64,000 bases of DNA from Pseudomonas sp. JQ170C. Lineage in GTDB: Bacteria; Pseudomonadota; Gammaproteobacteria; Pseudomonadales; Pseudomonadaceae. Below are positions 26,551-35,393 of the stretch, piece by piece (position 1 is the stretch's first letter; each line of letters begins with the position of its first letter). The DNA lies in contig NZ_CP141608.1 in the NCBI RefSeq assembly GCF_035581345.1, forward strand, positions 5,879,016 through 5,943,015. The letters are read 5' to 3'. Position numbers and translations under genes: made by a program. The notes under the pieces were generated by a model. It was given only the letters and a program-made list of their open reading frames with translations. It had not been told where the DNA came from and did no database searches.

Positions 26551-27735
26551 TTAGCGGTACAGATCCTCGCGGGTCAGCGGCAGGTCATGATGGCCGTCGG
26601 CAAAAGGTTTGACCGCGAGGATCTGGTGCAGGTTGATCCACCCCTTGCTGAAGGCATAGGAGCAGCCGGCCAGGTACAGGCGCCAGATTCGCAAGGCCTT
26701 CTCCGGCACCATCGTCGAGGCTTTTTCCAGCTGGCTTTCCAGGCGGTCGCTCCAGTGCTGCAGCGTGCGTGCATAGTGCAGGCGCAAGCTCTCGACATCG
26801 ACCACCTCAAGCCCGGCCTGGCTGATGGCGGCCGAGATCATCGACAAGTGCGGAAGCTCGCCATGGGGAAAGACGTAACGCCCAATGAAGCTTCCCGCCC
26901 CCCGCCCTACCGGACGCCCATCCACATGCTTGGCGGTGATGCCGTGGTTCATCACCAGGCCACCTTCGCGTACCGCGCCGAACAGGTGCTGGCAGTACAA
27001 CGCCAGGTTGGCGTGGCCGACGTGCTCGAACATGCCGACGCTCACGACCTTGTCGAACCGACCATCCTGGGGAATGTCCCGATAGTCGAGGATCTGCAGG
27101 TCCACCTTGTCCTTCAGGCCTTCGGCCTTGACCCGCGCCCTGCCCAACTTGAGCTGCTCCTTGCTCAGGGTGATGCCCAGCACCTTGGCTCCAAACTCGC
27201 GGGCGGCAAAGCGTGACAACCCACCCCAACCGCAGCCGACATCGAGCAAGTACTCACCCGGCTGCAGGCGCAGCTTGCGGCACAGGTGCTCGAACTTGTT
27301 CTGCTGAGCTTGCTCCAGGGTGTCCAGGTCGGTTTTGAAATAGGCACAGGAATAGGCCATGTCCTTGTCCAGCCATAGCTGGTAGAAATCGTTGGACAGG
27401 TCGTAGTGATAGGAGATCGCCGACGCATCGGTGGCCTTGTCATGCTCGCGGCGTACCGGTTGATCGTCGACTACATCCTTGAGCAATGCTTCACTGAGTT
27501 CGTCGCAAACCCGGATCACCTCACCGATGGTGCCCTCCAACTCCAACTTGCCCTCGACGAAGGCGGCGCCTAGTTCGTCCAGGCTCGGATGGGTCAGTTG
27601 GGTAATCAGTTGCGGGTCCTTGACCAGAATAGTGACCTGCGGCTGGGGGCCCAGATCGTATTCATGGCCATCCCACAGCTTCAGGCGCAGGGGCAGTTGC
27701 AGGCTTTGCAGAACCAGTGGAAGTTGCGCAAGCAT
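26551..27735 (-). CDS. cfa: Cyclopropane-fatty-acyl-phospholipid synthase
   Basis: This 394-residue SAM-dependent enzyme adds a methylene bridge to unsaturated acyl chains in membrane lipids, usually in stationary phase. Motif I is YLLDVGCGWGGLSRFAAREF near residue 180; SYHYDLSNDFYQLWLDKDMA near 130 and VSVGMFEHVGHANL near 240 are family hallmarks. AAGGAGG precedes ATG 27735, so the in-frame extension to 27786 is rejected. A 199-bp spacer separates it from divergent lpd. Confidence 0.93.
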   Translation of the reverse strand: MLAQLPLVLQSLQLPLRLKLWDGHEYDLGPQPQVTILVKDPQLITQLTHPSLDELGAAFVEGKLELEGTIGEVIRVCDELSEALLKDVVDDQPVRREHDKATDASAISYHYDLSNDFYQLWLDKDMAYSCAYFKTDLDTLEQAQQNKFEHLCRKLRLQPGEYLLDVGCGWGGLSRFAAREFGAKVLGITLSKEQLKLGRARVKAEGLKDKVDLQILDYRDIPQDGRFDKVVSVGMFEHVGHANLALYCQHLFGAVREGGLVMNHGITAKHVDGRPVGRGAGSFIGRYVFPHGELPHLSMISAAISQAGLEVVDVESLRLHYARTLQHWSDRLESQLEKASTMVPEKALRIWRLYLAGCSYAFSKGWINLHQILAVKPFADGHHDLPLTREDLYR

Positions 27736-27934
27736 GAAATGAACCCTCCTTTTTTCTTCGGACGTCACCGCAGAAGGGTAGTTCATACTTTGTAATTTTC
27801 AGCCTATCGCGACCATAGTCTGAAACTGTCACGCCCATTCCAGACCCTCGGGCGGCGCGATAAATTGTATACAATCACTCGCCCGGCAGACTAATCTTGG
27901 CGCCATTGTCGATTCTTCATCCTGGAGTACAACA

Positions 27935-29335
27935 ATGAAAACCTATGATGTGGTGATCATCGGCGGCGGCCCCGGCGGCTACAACGCCGCTATTCGTGCC
28001 GGCCAGCTGGGCTTGAGCGTGGCCTGCGTGGAAGGACGCTCAACCCTTGGTGGCACCTGCTTGAACGTTGGCTGCATGCCGTCCAAGGCACTGCTGCATG
28101 CCTCGGAGCTGTACGAAGCGGCAGTGGGCAGCGAGTTCGCCAACCTGGGCATCGAGGTCAAGCCGACCCTGAATCTGGCCCAGATGATGAAACAGAAAGA
28201 CGAAAGCGTTACCGGCCTGACCAAGGGAATCGAGTTCCTGTTCCGCAAGAACAAGGTCGACTGGATCAAGGGCTGGGGCCAGCTGGCAGGCCCTGGCCGG
28301 GTCAATGTCAGTGCCGAAGACGGCAGTGTCACTGAGCTGCAAGCCAAGGACATCGTCATCGCTACCGGTTCCGAGCCGACCCCGTTGCCGGGCGTGACCA
28401 TCGACAACCAGCGCATCATCGACTCCACCGGCGCCCTTTCGCTGCCGGGCGTACCCAAGCACCTGGTGGTGATCGGCGCCGGTGTGATCGGTCTGGAGCT
28501 GGGTTCGGTATGGCGTCGGCTCGGTAGCCAGGTCACCGTTATCGAATACCTGGACCGCATCTGCCCAGGTACCGATGAAGAAACCGCCAAGACGCTGCAG
28601 CGCTCGCTCGCCAAGCAAGGCATCACCTTCAAGCTGGGCAGCAAGGTGACCCAGGCCAGCGCCTCGGCGGATGCCGTCAGCCTGACCCTTGAGCCTGCCG
28701 CCGGTGGCGCTAGCGAAAGCCTGGACGCCGACTACGTACTGGTCGCCATCGGCCGCCGGCCATACACCAAGGGCCTGGGCCTGGAAAGCGTCGGCCTGGA
28801 AACCGACAAACGCGGCATGCTTGCCAACGAGCATCACCGCACCGCCGTACCGGGCATCTGGGTCATCGGCGACGTCACCTCCGGCCCGATGCTCGCGCAC
28901 AAGGCTGAAGACGAAGCGGTTGCCTGCATCGAGCGGATCGCCGGCAAGCCCCATGAGGTCAACTACAACCTGATTCCCGGTGTGATCTACACCCGTCCGG
29001 AACTGGCCAGTGTCGGCAAGACCGAAGAGCAGCTCAAGGCCGAAGGGCGCGAGTACAAGGTCGGCAAGTTCCCCTTCACCGCCAACAGCCGGGCCAAGAT
29101 CAACCATGAGACCGAAGGCTTCGCCAAGGTCCTGGCCGATGCCAAGACCGACGAAGTACTGGGTGTGCACCTGGTCGGCCCGAGCGTCAGCGAGATGATC
29201 GGCGAGTTCTGCGTGGCCATGGAGTTCTCGGCGTCGGCCGAAGACATCGCCCTGACCTGCCACCCGCACCCGACCCGTTCCGAGGCCTTGCGCCAGGCGG
29301 CAATGAACGTCGAAGGCATGGCCATGCAGATCTGA
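27935..29335 (+). CDS. lpd: Dihydrolipoyl dehydrogenase
   Basis: This 466-residue FAD-dependent oxidoreductase reoxidises dihydrolipoyl groups of 2-oxoacid dehydrogenase complexes. FAD motif VVIIGGGPGGYNAAIRAGQL near residue 6, redox disulfide GGTCLNVGCMPSKALLHASE near 41, NAD motif VVIGAGVIGLELGSVWRRLG near 177 and the C-terminal His-Glu pair AEDIALTCHPHPTRSEALRQ near 440 are all intact. It is not beside E1 or E2 genes, so it is a stand-alone paralogue like LPD-3 of P. putida. It marks the left edge of the benzoate block. Confidence 0.93.
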   Translation: MKTYDVVIIGGGPGGYNAAIRAGQLGLSVACVEGRSTLGGTCLNVGCMPSKALLHASELYEAAVGSEFANLGIEVKPTLNLAQMMKQKDESVTGLTKGIEFLFRKNKVDWIKGWGQLAGPGRVNVSAEDGSVTELQAKDIVIATGSEPTPLPGVTIDNQRIIDSTGALSLPGVPKHLVVIGAGVIGLELGSVWRRLGSQVTVIEYLDRICPGTDEETAKTLQRSLAKQGITFKLGSKVTQASASADAVSLTLEPAAGGASESLDADYVLVAIGRRPYTKGLGLESVGLETDKRGMLANEHHRTAVPGIWVIGDVTSGPMLAHKAEDEAVACIERIAGKPHEVNYNLIPGVIYTRPELASVGKTEEQLKAEGREYKVGKFPFTANSRAKINHETEGFAKVLADAKTDEVLGVHLVGPSVSEMIGEFCVAMEFSASAEDIALTCHPHPTRSEALRQAAMNVEGMAMQI

Positions 29336-29337
29336 CC

Positions 29338-30543
29338 TCAGTCAGTTCGCAGCCCTGCCCTGCTCGCCTGCGGCGCTGGTCGTCGCAGGTTGAGCAGCAC
29401 GTGGGCGAACAGGCCGAAGATCAATCCCCAGAATGCCGCCGACAAGCCCATGAATGACATGCCCGAGGCCGTCACCAGAAAGGTGATCAGCGCCGCCTCG
29501 CGATCATTCGGCACACTCATCGCCCCCGCCAGCGCGCCACCGATGGCGCCGAACAAGGCCAGCCCCGCCAACGCCGCAATCAAGGCCGCCGGAAAGGCGG
29601 TGAACAGCGACACCAGCGTCGCGCCGAACACCCCCAGCACCATGTACAACACCCCACCCGACACCCCGGCCCAATAGCGCTTGCCTGGATCGTCGTGGGC
29701 TTCGCGGCCCGTGCAGATCGCCGCAGTGATCGCCGCCAGGTTCAGGCCATGACAGCCAAAGGGCGCCAGCAGCACACTGGCCAGGGCATTACTGGAGATG
29801 ATCGGGCTGGCAGGTGTGCGATAACCGTCATTGCGCAACACGGCAATGCCCGGGACGAACTGCCCGGTCAGCGCCACCATCACCAACGGAAGGCTGATGC
29901 TCAACACGGCATGCCAGGTGAATGCCGGCATGGTCCACACCGGCGTGGCCAGGCCCGCTACCAGCGCCGAGGTGTTCATCTCACCACTGAACACCGCGAT
30001 ACCCACCCCACACACCAGCACCGCCAGAACCGCATAGCGCGGAGCAATACGCTTGAACACCAGGTAGGTGACGAACATGGCCAGCACCAGCACCGGCTGC
30101 GATTTCAGCGAGACGAATAACCCGGTACCGAAGCTGAACAGAATGCCTGCCAGCATGGCCGCGGAAATGGCCGGTGGCAGCTTGCCGACAATACGGTCGA
30201 ACGCACCGGAAACGCCCACCAGCAAGATCACCAGGTTGGCGACGATATAGGCTCCCACCGCCTCGGCGAAGGCAATGTCCGGCAGCAACGCCACCAACAA
30301 CGCCGAGCCCGGGGCAGACCAGGCAATCACCACCGGCACCTTGAAGCGCAGGCTGAGCACCACGCCCAACACGCCACTGCCGATGGAGATGGCCCACACC
30401 CACGAAGACAATTCGGCCGCCGACAACTGTGCGCTGTGGGCGGCCTGGAAAATGATCACCAAGGGGCCTGCATAAGAAATCAGCGTGGCAATGAAGCCGG
30501 CGACCAAGGCGGAAAGGGAGAAGTCCTGGATTATTGTTTTCAT
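29338..30543 (-). CDS. benE: Benzoate/H+ symporter, BenE family
   Basis: This 401-residue protein has about 12 membrane segments and BenE-family landmarks: IATLISYAGPLVIIFQAAHS, IAWSAPGSALLVALLP, FVPGIAVLRNDGYRTPASPI and LAPFGCHGLNLAAITAAICT. It imports benzoate with protons. It ends the ben-cat strand after a REP element and is convergent with lpd (2-bp gap). Its first codons (ATGAAAACAATAATC) carry an AACAATAA motif like those bound by Hfq/Crc. Confidence 0.92.
   Translation of the reverse strand: MKTIIQDFSLSALVAGFIATLISYAGPLVIIFQAAHSAQLSAAELSSWVWAISIGSGVLGVVLSLRFKVPVVIAWSAPGSALLVALLPDIAFAEAVGAYIVANLVILLVGVSGAFDRIVGKLPPAISAAMLAGILFSFGTGLFVSLKSQPVLVLAMFVTYLVFKRIAPRYAVLAVLVCGVGIAVFSGEMNTSALVAGLATPVWTMPAFTWHAVLSISLPLVMVALTGQFVPGIAVLRNDGYRTPASPIISSNALASVLLAPFGCHGLNLAAITAAICTGREAHDDPGKRYWAGVSGGVLYMVLGVFGATLVSLFTAFPAALIAALAGLALFGAIGGALAGAMSVPNDREAALITFLVTASGMSFMGLSAAFWGLIFGLFAHVLLNLRRPAPQASRAGLRTD
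30530..30540 (-). promoter_or_regulatory. Candidate Hfq/Crc A-rich motif at the benE start
   Basis: On the minus strand AAAACAATAAT lies directly after the ATG of benE and contains AACAATAA, a match to the AANAANAA catabolite-activity motif described in Pseudomonas. Confidence 0.45.
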
Positions 30544-30561
30544 TGACCGTCCTTAACGAGC

Positions 30562-30609
30562 ATCGCGGGACAACCCCGCTCCTACCGTAGGAGCGGGCTT
30601 GCCCCGCGA
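30562..30609. repeat. REP element pair between catA and benE
   Basis: ATCGCGGGACAACCCCGCTC and its inverse TAGGAGCGGGCTTGCCCCGC face each other. The element may stabilise or end part of the catBCA transcript before benE. Confidence 0.85.
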
Positions 30610-30626
30610 CGGATTCAACCCGGATA

Positions 30627-31559
30627 TCAGGCGTCCTGCAATGCCCGCGGCCGCTTGCTGCGCGCTTCACTCGCAGGCTTGGGTGCACTGAGCAACTGGA
30701 AGTCAAAATCCATCTCGGCAAAGCGCCCTTCCACACCCCGGGCATCGTCGGCGCCCGCATCCTCGACGAAGCGCAGCTCACCGATCAAGCCGTCACGGGT
30801 GGCATAGGCAAAGTCATCCCACAGGTACTCATCACCCGCCAGGTTGATCTGGGTGGTCAGGTGACGATACCCCGGCGCCGAGATAAAGAAGTGGATGTGC
30901 GCCGGGCGATTGCCGTGACGACCGAGCTGGTTGAGCAGCTCCTGGGTCGGACCGTCTTCAGGGCAGCCATAGCCCGATGGCACGATGCTGCGCGCGCGGT
31001 AGCGGCCTTCGGCATCGGTGACGATGCGCCGGCGCAGGTTGAAGTCCGACTGCGTGCTGTCGAAGTAGGAGTAGGTGCCCTGGGTATTGGCATGCCACAG
31101 GTCCACCACCGCACCCGCCACCGGCTGACCCTGCTCGTCCAGCACACGGCCCTGGAGGAACATCACCGTACCTGGGTCCAGGCCATCGTCCATGCGTACC
31201 TCGCCTTCGGCCATCGGGGCGCCCGCCACATACAGCGGGCCTTCGATGGTGCGCGGAGTGCCGCCGCTGATGCCGGCCTCGGCATCCTGGGCGTCCAGTT
31301 GCAGGTCCAGGTAGTGTTCCACACCCAGCCCGGCGACCAGCAATCCGGCCTCCTGGCGGCTGCCCAGGCGGTTGAGGTAATCCACGGCCTTCCAGAACTC
31401 ATCGGGGGTCACTTGCAGGTCTTCGATGATGCGCGCCACATCGTTGACGATGCGGTTGGTCAGCAGCTTCAGGCGTGGGCTGCCCAGGTCATTGTTCAGG
31501 CCACTGACTTCTTCAAAGAACTTCTGGACATCGGCAGTGTGGGCAATTTTCACGGTCAT
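30627..31559 (-). CDS. catA: Catechol 1,2-dioxygenase
   Basis: This 310-residue intradiol dioxygenase opens catechol to cis,cis-muconate with Fe(III). The N-terminal helical dimerisation part (KFFEEVSGLNNDLGSPRLKL) leads to the beta-sandwich with EGPLYVAGAP near residue 106. Iron ligands are the Tyr of GTYSYFD (Y163), the Tyr of SGYGCP (Y197) and both His of PAHIHFF (H221, H223). It is 38 bp after catC. A GATAACAACAATT leader with AACAACAA suggests Crc/Hfq control. Confidence 0.95.
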   Translation of the reverse strand: MTVKIAHTADVQKFFEEVSGLNNDLGSPRLKLLTNRIVNDVARIIEDLQVTPDEFWKAVDYLNRLGSRQEAGLLVAGLGVEHYLDLQLDAQDAEAGISGGTPRTIEGPLYVAGAPMAEGEVRMDDGLDPGTVMFLQGRVLDEQGQPVAGAVVDLWHANTQGTYSYFDSTQSDFNLRRRIVTDAEGRYRARSIVPSGYGCPEDGPTQELLNQLGRHGNRPAHIHFFISAPGYRHLTTQINLAGDEYLWDDFAYATRDGLIGELRFVEDAGADDARGVEGRFAEMDFDFQLLSAPKPASEARSKRPRALQDA

Positions 31560-31573
31560 GACAGGTACCTCGA

Positions 31574-31584
31574 ATTGTTGTTAT
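31574..31584 (-). promoter_or_regulatory. Candidate Hfq/Crc motif before catA
   Basis: ATAACAACAAT on the minus strand, ending about 14 bases before the catA start codon, contains AACAACAA, a match to AANAANAA. Confidence 0.5.
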
Positions 31585-31597
31585 CGGCGTTTGGCGT

Positions 31598-31888
31598 TCA
31601 GCGGTCGTCGCTGTGGATCGATGACGGGTGACGACACAGGCCATCGACTTCGATGTCCATGTAAGGGAACAGCGGCAGCTGCATCAGGGTGTCGTGCAGC
31701 GCCTCGACGCTGGGCAGGTCGAACACGCTGTAGTTGGCGTAGTGGCCGGCGATACGCCACAGATGGCGCCAGGCGCCTTCGCGCTGCAGGCGCTGGGCCA
31801 GTTCCTTCTCGTCGGCTTTTAGCTGCGCGGCTTTGGCCGGGTCCATGTCCAGGGGCAGGTTCACGGTCATTTTCACGTGGAACAACAT
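31598..31888 (-). CDS. catC: Muconolactone delta-isomerase
   Basis: The 96-residue protein begins MLFHVKMTVNLPLDMDPAKA and contains KADEKELAQRLQREGAWRHL and YANYSVFDLPSVEALHDTLM, the standard CatC signature. CatC forms decamers and converts (+)-muconolactone to 3-oxoadipate enol-lactone. It starts 11 bp after catB with AAGGAGAG before ATG. The codons for FHVK give a parS-like 14/16 match that I regard as coincidence. Confidence 0.95.
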   Translation of the reverse strand: MLFHVKMTVNLPLDMDPAKAAQLKADEKELAQRLQREGAWRHLWRIAGHYANYSVFDLPSVEALHDTLMQLPLFPYMDIEVDGLCRHPSSIHSDDR

Positions 31889-31899
31889 GGCATCTCTCC

Positions 31900-33021
31900 T
31901 TACGTGCGGCTGAAGAACGCCAGGCGCTCTTCGTCCAGGGTCAGGCCAAGGCCCGGGGTGCGGGGTACGTGCAGGGCAAAGTCGCGGTACACCGGCGCTT
32001 CGATCACGATCTCTTCGGTCAGCAGCAGCGGGCCGAACAGTTCGGTGTGCCAGGTCAGCTGATTGAGGGTGACGAAGGCATGGGCAGCGGCCAGGGTGCC
32101 GATCGAGCCTTCGAGCATGGTCCCGCCGTACAGGGCGATACCGGCCGCTTCCGCGATCTGTGCCGTGCGCAGCACTGCACGGGGGCCGCCGTTCTTGGCG
32201 ATCTTCAGGGCGAAGATGCTGGCGGCGCCGTCGGCGGCCAGGCTGAAGGCGTCCTCGACGCTTTCGATGGATTCATCGGCCATGATCGGTGCCGGGCTGC
32301 GTTGGTTCAGGCGAATCTGCCCGGCGCGGTTGATGCGCGAGATCGGCTGCTCGATCAGGTCGATCCCGTTGTCACCCAGCACCTGGCAAGCGCGGATCGC
32401 CTGAGACTCGTCCCAATACTGATTGACGTCGACCCGCACACTGGCGCGCTCGCCCAGGGCACGTTTGATGGCGATGACATGCTTGAGGTCGTGGGCGACG
32501 TCGTTGGCGCCGATCTTCAACTTGAAGATGCGGTGGCGGCGAAGGTCGAGCATCTGCTCGGCCTCGGCGATGTCCCGGTCGGTATCGCCGCTGGCCAGGG
32601 TCCAGGCCACTTCCAGGCTGTCGCGCACGCGCCCGCCCAGCAATTCGCTGACCGCCAGGCCCAGGCGTTTGCCCTGGGCATCGAGCAAGGCGCTTTCGAT
32701 GCCGGAGCGGGCGAAGGTGTTGCCTTTGATCACCTTGTCCAGGCGCTGCATGGCGGCATTGATGTTGCTGGCGTCCTGGCCGATCAGCAGCGGTGCAAAG
32801 TAACTGTCGATGTTTTGCTTGATGCTTTCCGGGCTTTCGTTGCCATAGGCCAGACCGCCGATGGTGGTGGCCTCGCCCAGGCCTTCGATGCCGTCGGAGC
32901 AGTGCAGGCGGATGATCACCAGCGTCTGCTTCTGCATGGTGTGCATCGCCAGTTTGTGCGGGCGTATGGTGGGCAAATCGACGATCAGGGTCGAGATGCG
33001 TTCAATCAAGGGATGGCTCAT
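31900..33021 (-). CDS. catB: Muconate cycloisomerase
   Basis: This 373-residue enolase-superfamily enzyme converts cis,cis-muconate to (+)-muconolactone using Mn2+. Catalytic Lys167 and Lys169 sit in RIFKLKIGAN, and metal ligands are Asp198 (VRVDVNQYW), Glu224 (LIEQP) and Asp249 (IMADES). ATG 33021 lies after CTGGAGAACC, only 20 bp past benD, so catBCA continues the benABCD transcript. In P. putida KT2440 catBCA is a separate locus under CatR; here no room exists for a CatR-controlled promoter directly upstream. Confidence 0.95.
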   Translation of the reverse strand: MSHPLIERISTLIVDLPTIRPHKLAMHTMQKQTLVIIRLHCSDGIEGLGEATTIGGLAYGNESPESIKQNIDSYFAPLLIGQDASNINAAMQRLDKVIKGNTFARSGIESALLDAQGKRLGLAVSELLGGRVRDSLEVAWTLASGDTDRDIAEAEQMLDLRRHRIFKLKIGANDVAHDLKHVIAIKRALGERASVRVDVNQYWDESQAIRACQVLGDNGIDLIEQPISRINRAGQIRLNQRSPAPIMADESIESVEDAFSLAADGAASIFALKIAKNGGPRAVLRTAQIAEAAGIALYGGTMLEGSIGTLAAAHAFVTLNQLTWHTELFGPLLLTEEIVIEAPVYRDFALHVPRTPGLGLTLDEERLAFFSRT

Positions 33022-33041
33022 CAAGGGTTCTCCAGGAGCGC

Positions 33042-33803
33042 TCAACCGAGGTCGCCACCGCCGACAGGCAGTACCGTGCCGGTGATGTAGGAGGCCTCGT
33101 CGGAGGCCAGGAAGAGGATCGCGCCAACCTGCTCGTCGAGGTTGCCGTAGCGTTTCATCAGGCTGCTGTCGAGCGTCTGGTCGACGATCTGCTGGTACCA
33201 GACTTTCTCTTCGGTGCTCTGCTCGGCACTGTTGCGCGGCACGCGCCGTGGCGGCGCCTCAGTGCCGCCTGGCGCGGTGGCGTTCACACGCACACCGCGG
33301 CCAGCGGTCTCGAATGCCAGGCAAGCGGTCAGTGCATTCACACCGCCCTTGGCTGCGCCATAGGGCACGCGGTTGATACTGCGAGTGGCAATCGAGGACA
33401 CGTTGACGATGGCGCCGCTGCCCTGTTCCAGCATGTAGGGCAGCGCCGCATGACAGCACCACAAGGTGGGGAACAGCGAACGACGTACTTCAGCCTCGAT
33501 CTGCGCCGCCTCGTAGTGCTCGAAGGGCTTGGCCCAGATGGTGCCTCCCACGTTGTTGACCAGCACATCAAGCCGGCCGAACCGCTCCACCGCTGCCGCC
33601 ATTACCCGGCTGCACTCGCTGTGCTGCTCAAGGTCGGCGGTCAGGCTCAGTACACCTTCGCCTTGCAGCTCGTGAACCAGCTCCGAGCGGTCCACCGCCA
33701 CCAGGGTCGCGCCTTCCTCGAGCATGCGCTCGCACAAACGACGGCCGATGCCCTGCGCCGCGCCGGTAACCAGCGCGACCTTGTTGTCGAATCTGTTGTT
33801 CAT
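33042..33803 (-). CDS. benD: 1,6-dihydroxycyclohexa-2,4-diene-1-carboxylate dehydrogenase
   Basis: This 253-residue short-chain dehydrogenase oxidises and decarboxylates benzoate cis-diol to catechol with NAD+. NAD-binding ALVTGAAQGIGRRLCERML near residue 10, NNVGG near 85, and catalytic Tyr-x3-Lys in VPYGAAKGGVNALT near 150 are present. ATG 33803 begins MNNRFDNKVALVTG; an upstream extension of 57 residues has no similarity to the family. It lies 65 bp after benC. Confidence 0.95.
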   Translation of the reverse strand: MNNRFDNKVALVTGAAQGIGRRLCERMLEEGATLVAVDRSELVHELQGEGVLSLTADLEQHSECSRVMAAAVERFGRLDVLVNNVGGTIWAKPFEHYEAAQIEAEVRRSLFPTLWCCHAALPYMLEQGSGAIVNVSSIATRSINRVPYGAAKGGVNALTACLAFETAGRGVRVNATAPGGTEAPPRRVPRNSAEQSTEEKVWYQQIVDQTLDSSLMKRYGNLDEQVGAILFLASDEASYITGTVLPVGGGDLG

Positions 33804-33868
33804 GACAACCTCGAATAAAAAAGGGACCGACCGTACCCGCACGATGCGCCCGGCCCCACAAAACGGGT

Positions 33869-34879
33869 TCAGGCAGCGGCGGCGGCGAATTTTTCGTAGT
33901 AGAAGTTCGCCGGGGTGATGCCCTGTTCGCGGATGTACTGGCTGACCGCCTCGACCATCGGCGGTGGACCGCACAGGTAGACATCGACATCGCCGTCGTT
34001 GAGGTGGCGTGGCTCGATGTGCTGGGTGACATAACCCTTGAGCGGGTGCTGGCTCTCGGGGTTGGCTACGCAGGCGCCGAAGCTGAAGTTGGGAATACGC
34101 TCGGCGAAGGACTGCAGACGATCGAGCTCGACCAGGTCGAAGTCGTTGGTCACGCCATAGATCAGGTGCAGCGGATGCTCACTGCCTTCTTCGGCGATCT
34201 TCTCCAGCATCGCGGTGAACGGCGCCAGCCCCGTGCCTCCGGCCAGCAGCAACAACGGCCGACGGATTTCGCGCAGGTAGAAACTGCCCAAAGGCCCCGC
34301 CAGGGTCATGCTGTCGCCGGCCTTGGCAAGGCCGGTAAGAAAGCTGCTCATCAAGCCGCCCGGCACATTGCGGATCAGGAAGCTGACTTCACCGTCCTTC
34401 TGCAGCGAGCTGAAGGAATAGGCGCGGGTCTGCTCGCTGCCCGGTACGCCCAGGTTGACGTACTGCCCCGGCAGGAAGGCCAGGCGACTCAGCGCCTCGC
34501 CCTTGATCGACAAGGCAATGGTGCTGTCCGAGAGTTGGCGCACCGCGCTGATGCTGGCCTGGTAGTTGGACTGTTCGGTCTTGCACACCTGGGACGATGC
34601 CGGTATCCGCACCACGCAATCGCTTTGCGCACGCATCTGGCAAGTGAGCACATACCCCTGCTCGGCTTCTTCCTCGCTCAAGGCGTCTTCGATGTATTCC
34701 TGGCCCAGGTCGTAGCGACCGGCCTCGGCGAAGCATTTACAGGTACCGCAGGCGCCGTCACGGCAGTCCAGCGGGATATTGATGCCCTGGCGGTAAGCGG
34801 CATCGGCCACGGTTTCGTCAGTGGTGGCGTCGATGAAACGGGTGACCCCGTCCTCGAAATTCAAGGCGATCTTGTGCAT
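33869..34879 (-). CDS. benC: Benzoate 1,2-dioxygenase electron transfer component
   Basis: The 336-residue reductase moves electrons from NADH to BenAB. It has an N-terminal plant-type [2Fe-2S] ferredoxin domain with Cys39, Cys44, Cys47 and Cys80 (LDCRDGACGTCKCF, YVLTCQ), an FAD domain with RAYSFSS near residue 155, and an NAD domain with LLLAGGTGLAPFTAML near 215. The order Fd-FAD-NAD matches BenC/XylZ. It is 25 bp after benB. Confidence 0.95.
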   Translation of the reverse strand: MHKIALNFEDGVTRFIDATTDETVADAAYRQGINIPLDCRDGACGTCKCFAEAGRYDLGQEYIEDALSEEEAEQGYVLTCQMRAQSDCVVRIPASSQVCKTEQSNYQASISAVRQLSDSTIALSIKGEALSRLAFLPGQYVNLGVPGSEQTRAYSFSSLQKDGEVSFLIRNVPGGLMSSFLTGLAKAGDSMTLAGPLGSFYLREIRRPLLLLAGGTGLAPFTAMLEKIAEEGSEHPLHLIYGVTNDFDLVELDRLQSFAERIPNFSFGACVANPESQHPLKGYVTQHIEPRHLNDGDVDVYLCGPPPMVEAVSQYIREQGITPANFYYEKFAAAAA

Positions 34880-34904
34880 GGCGCACCTCGCAGAAAAGCT
34901 GGAT

Positions 34905-35393
34905 TCAGATGTGGTAAACGTCGATGACCTGACGTACGTAGTCGTTCTTGAGCACCACTTTCTTGGCCTTGATCAGCGGCCGCTCGCCGCGCACATCAAG
35001 GGTGTAGAAACTGGTGCCGAAGTGACTGTCCACGGTCTTGTAGCGAAAGCTCAGGGTGTGCCAGTTGAAGCGCACCTTGCACAGGCCTTCGCCCTGCTCC
35101 AGCAGCTCGATGTTGCTGATGTTGTGCGAGGTCCGGGTGTCGGGCATGGTCGCACTGGAGCGTTCGGTCTTGATGCGGAACACCCGGTCTTCCAGGCCGC
35201 CACGGTTGCCGTACCAGATCAGCGAAATTTCCCGTTGCGGGTCTTCGGTGAGCTGGTCGTTGTCGTCCCAGGCCGGCATCCAGAAGGTGGCGTCGCTGGC
35301 GTAGCACTCCAGCCACTGGTCCCACTGGCTGTCGTCCAGGTAACGCGCCTCTTCATAGAGGAAGTCGCGTACGTGCTCGAAGGAAATGCTCAT
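34905..35393 (-). CDS. benB: Benzoate 1,2-dioxygenase small (beta) subunit
   Basis: This 162-residue ring-hydroxylating dioxygenase beta subunit has the expected [20 protein letters not shown] start, [20 protein letters not shown] and [20 protein letters not shown]. It has a structural NTF2-like role in the alpha3beta3 oxygenase. Its start overlaps the benA stop by four bases (ATGA), indicating translational coupling. Confidence 0.95.
   Translation of the reverse strand: MSISFEHVRDFLYEEARYLDDSQWDQWLECYASDATFWMPAWDDNDQLTEDPQREISLIWYGNRGGLEDRVFRIKTERSSATMPDTRTSHNISNIELLEQGEGLCKVRFNWHTLSFRYKTVDSHFGTSFYTLDVRGERPLIKAKKVVLKNDYVRQVIDVYHI

Noticed and set aside
31869..31884. Second parS-like site ATTTTCACGTGGAACA at the catC start
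   Set aside because: It matches parS at 14 of 16 positions but is fixed by the conserved catC codons for FHVK, and the outer bases differ; probably coincidence.
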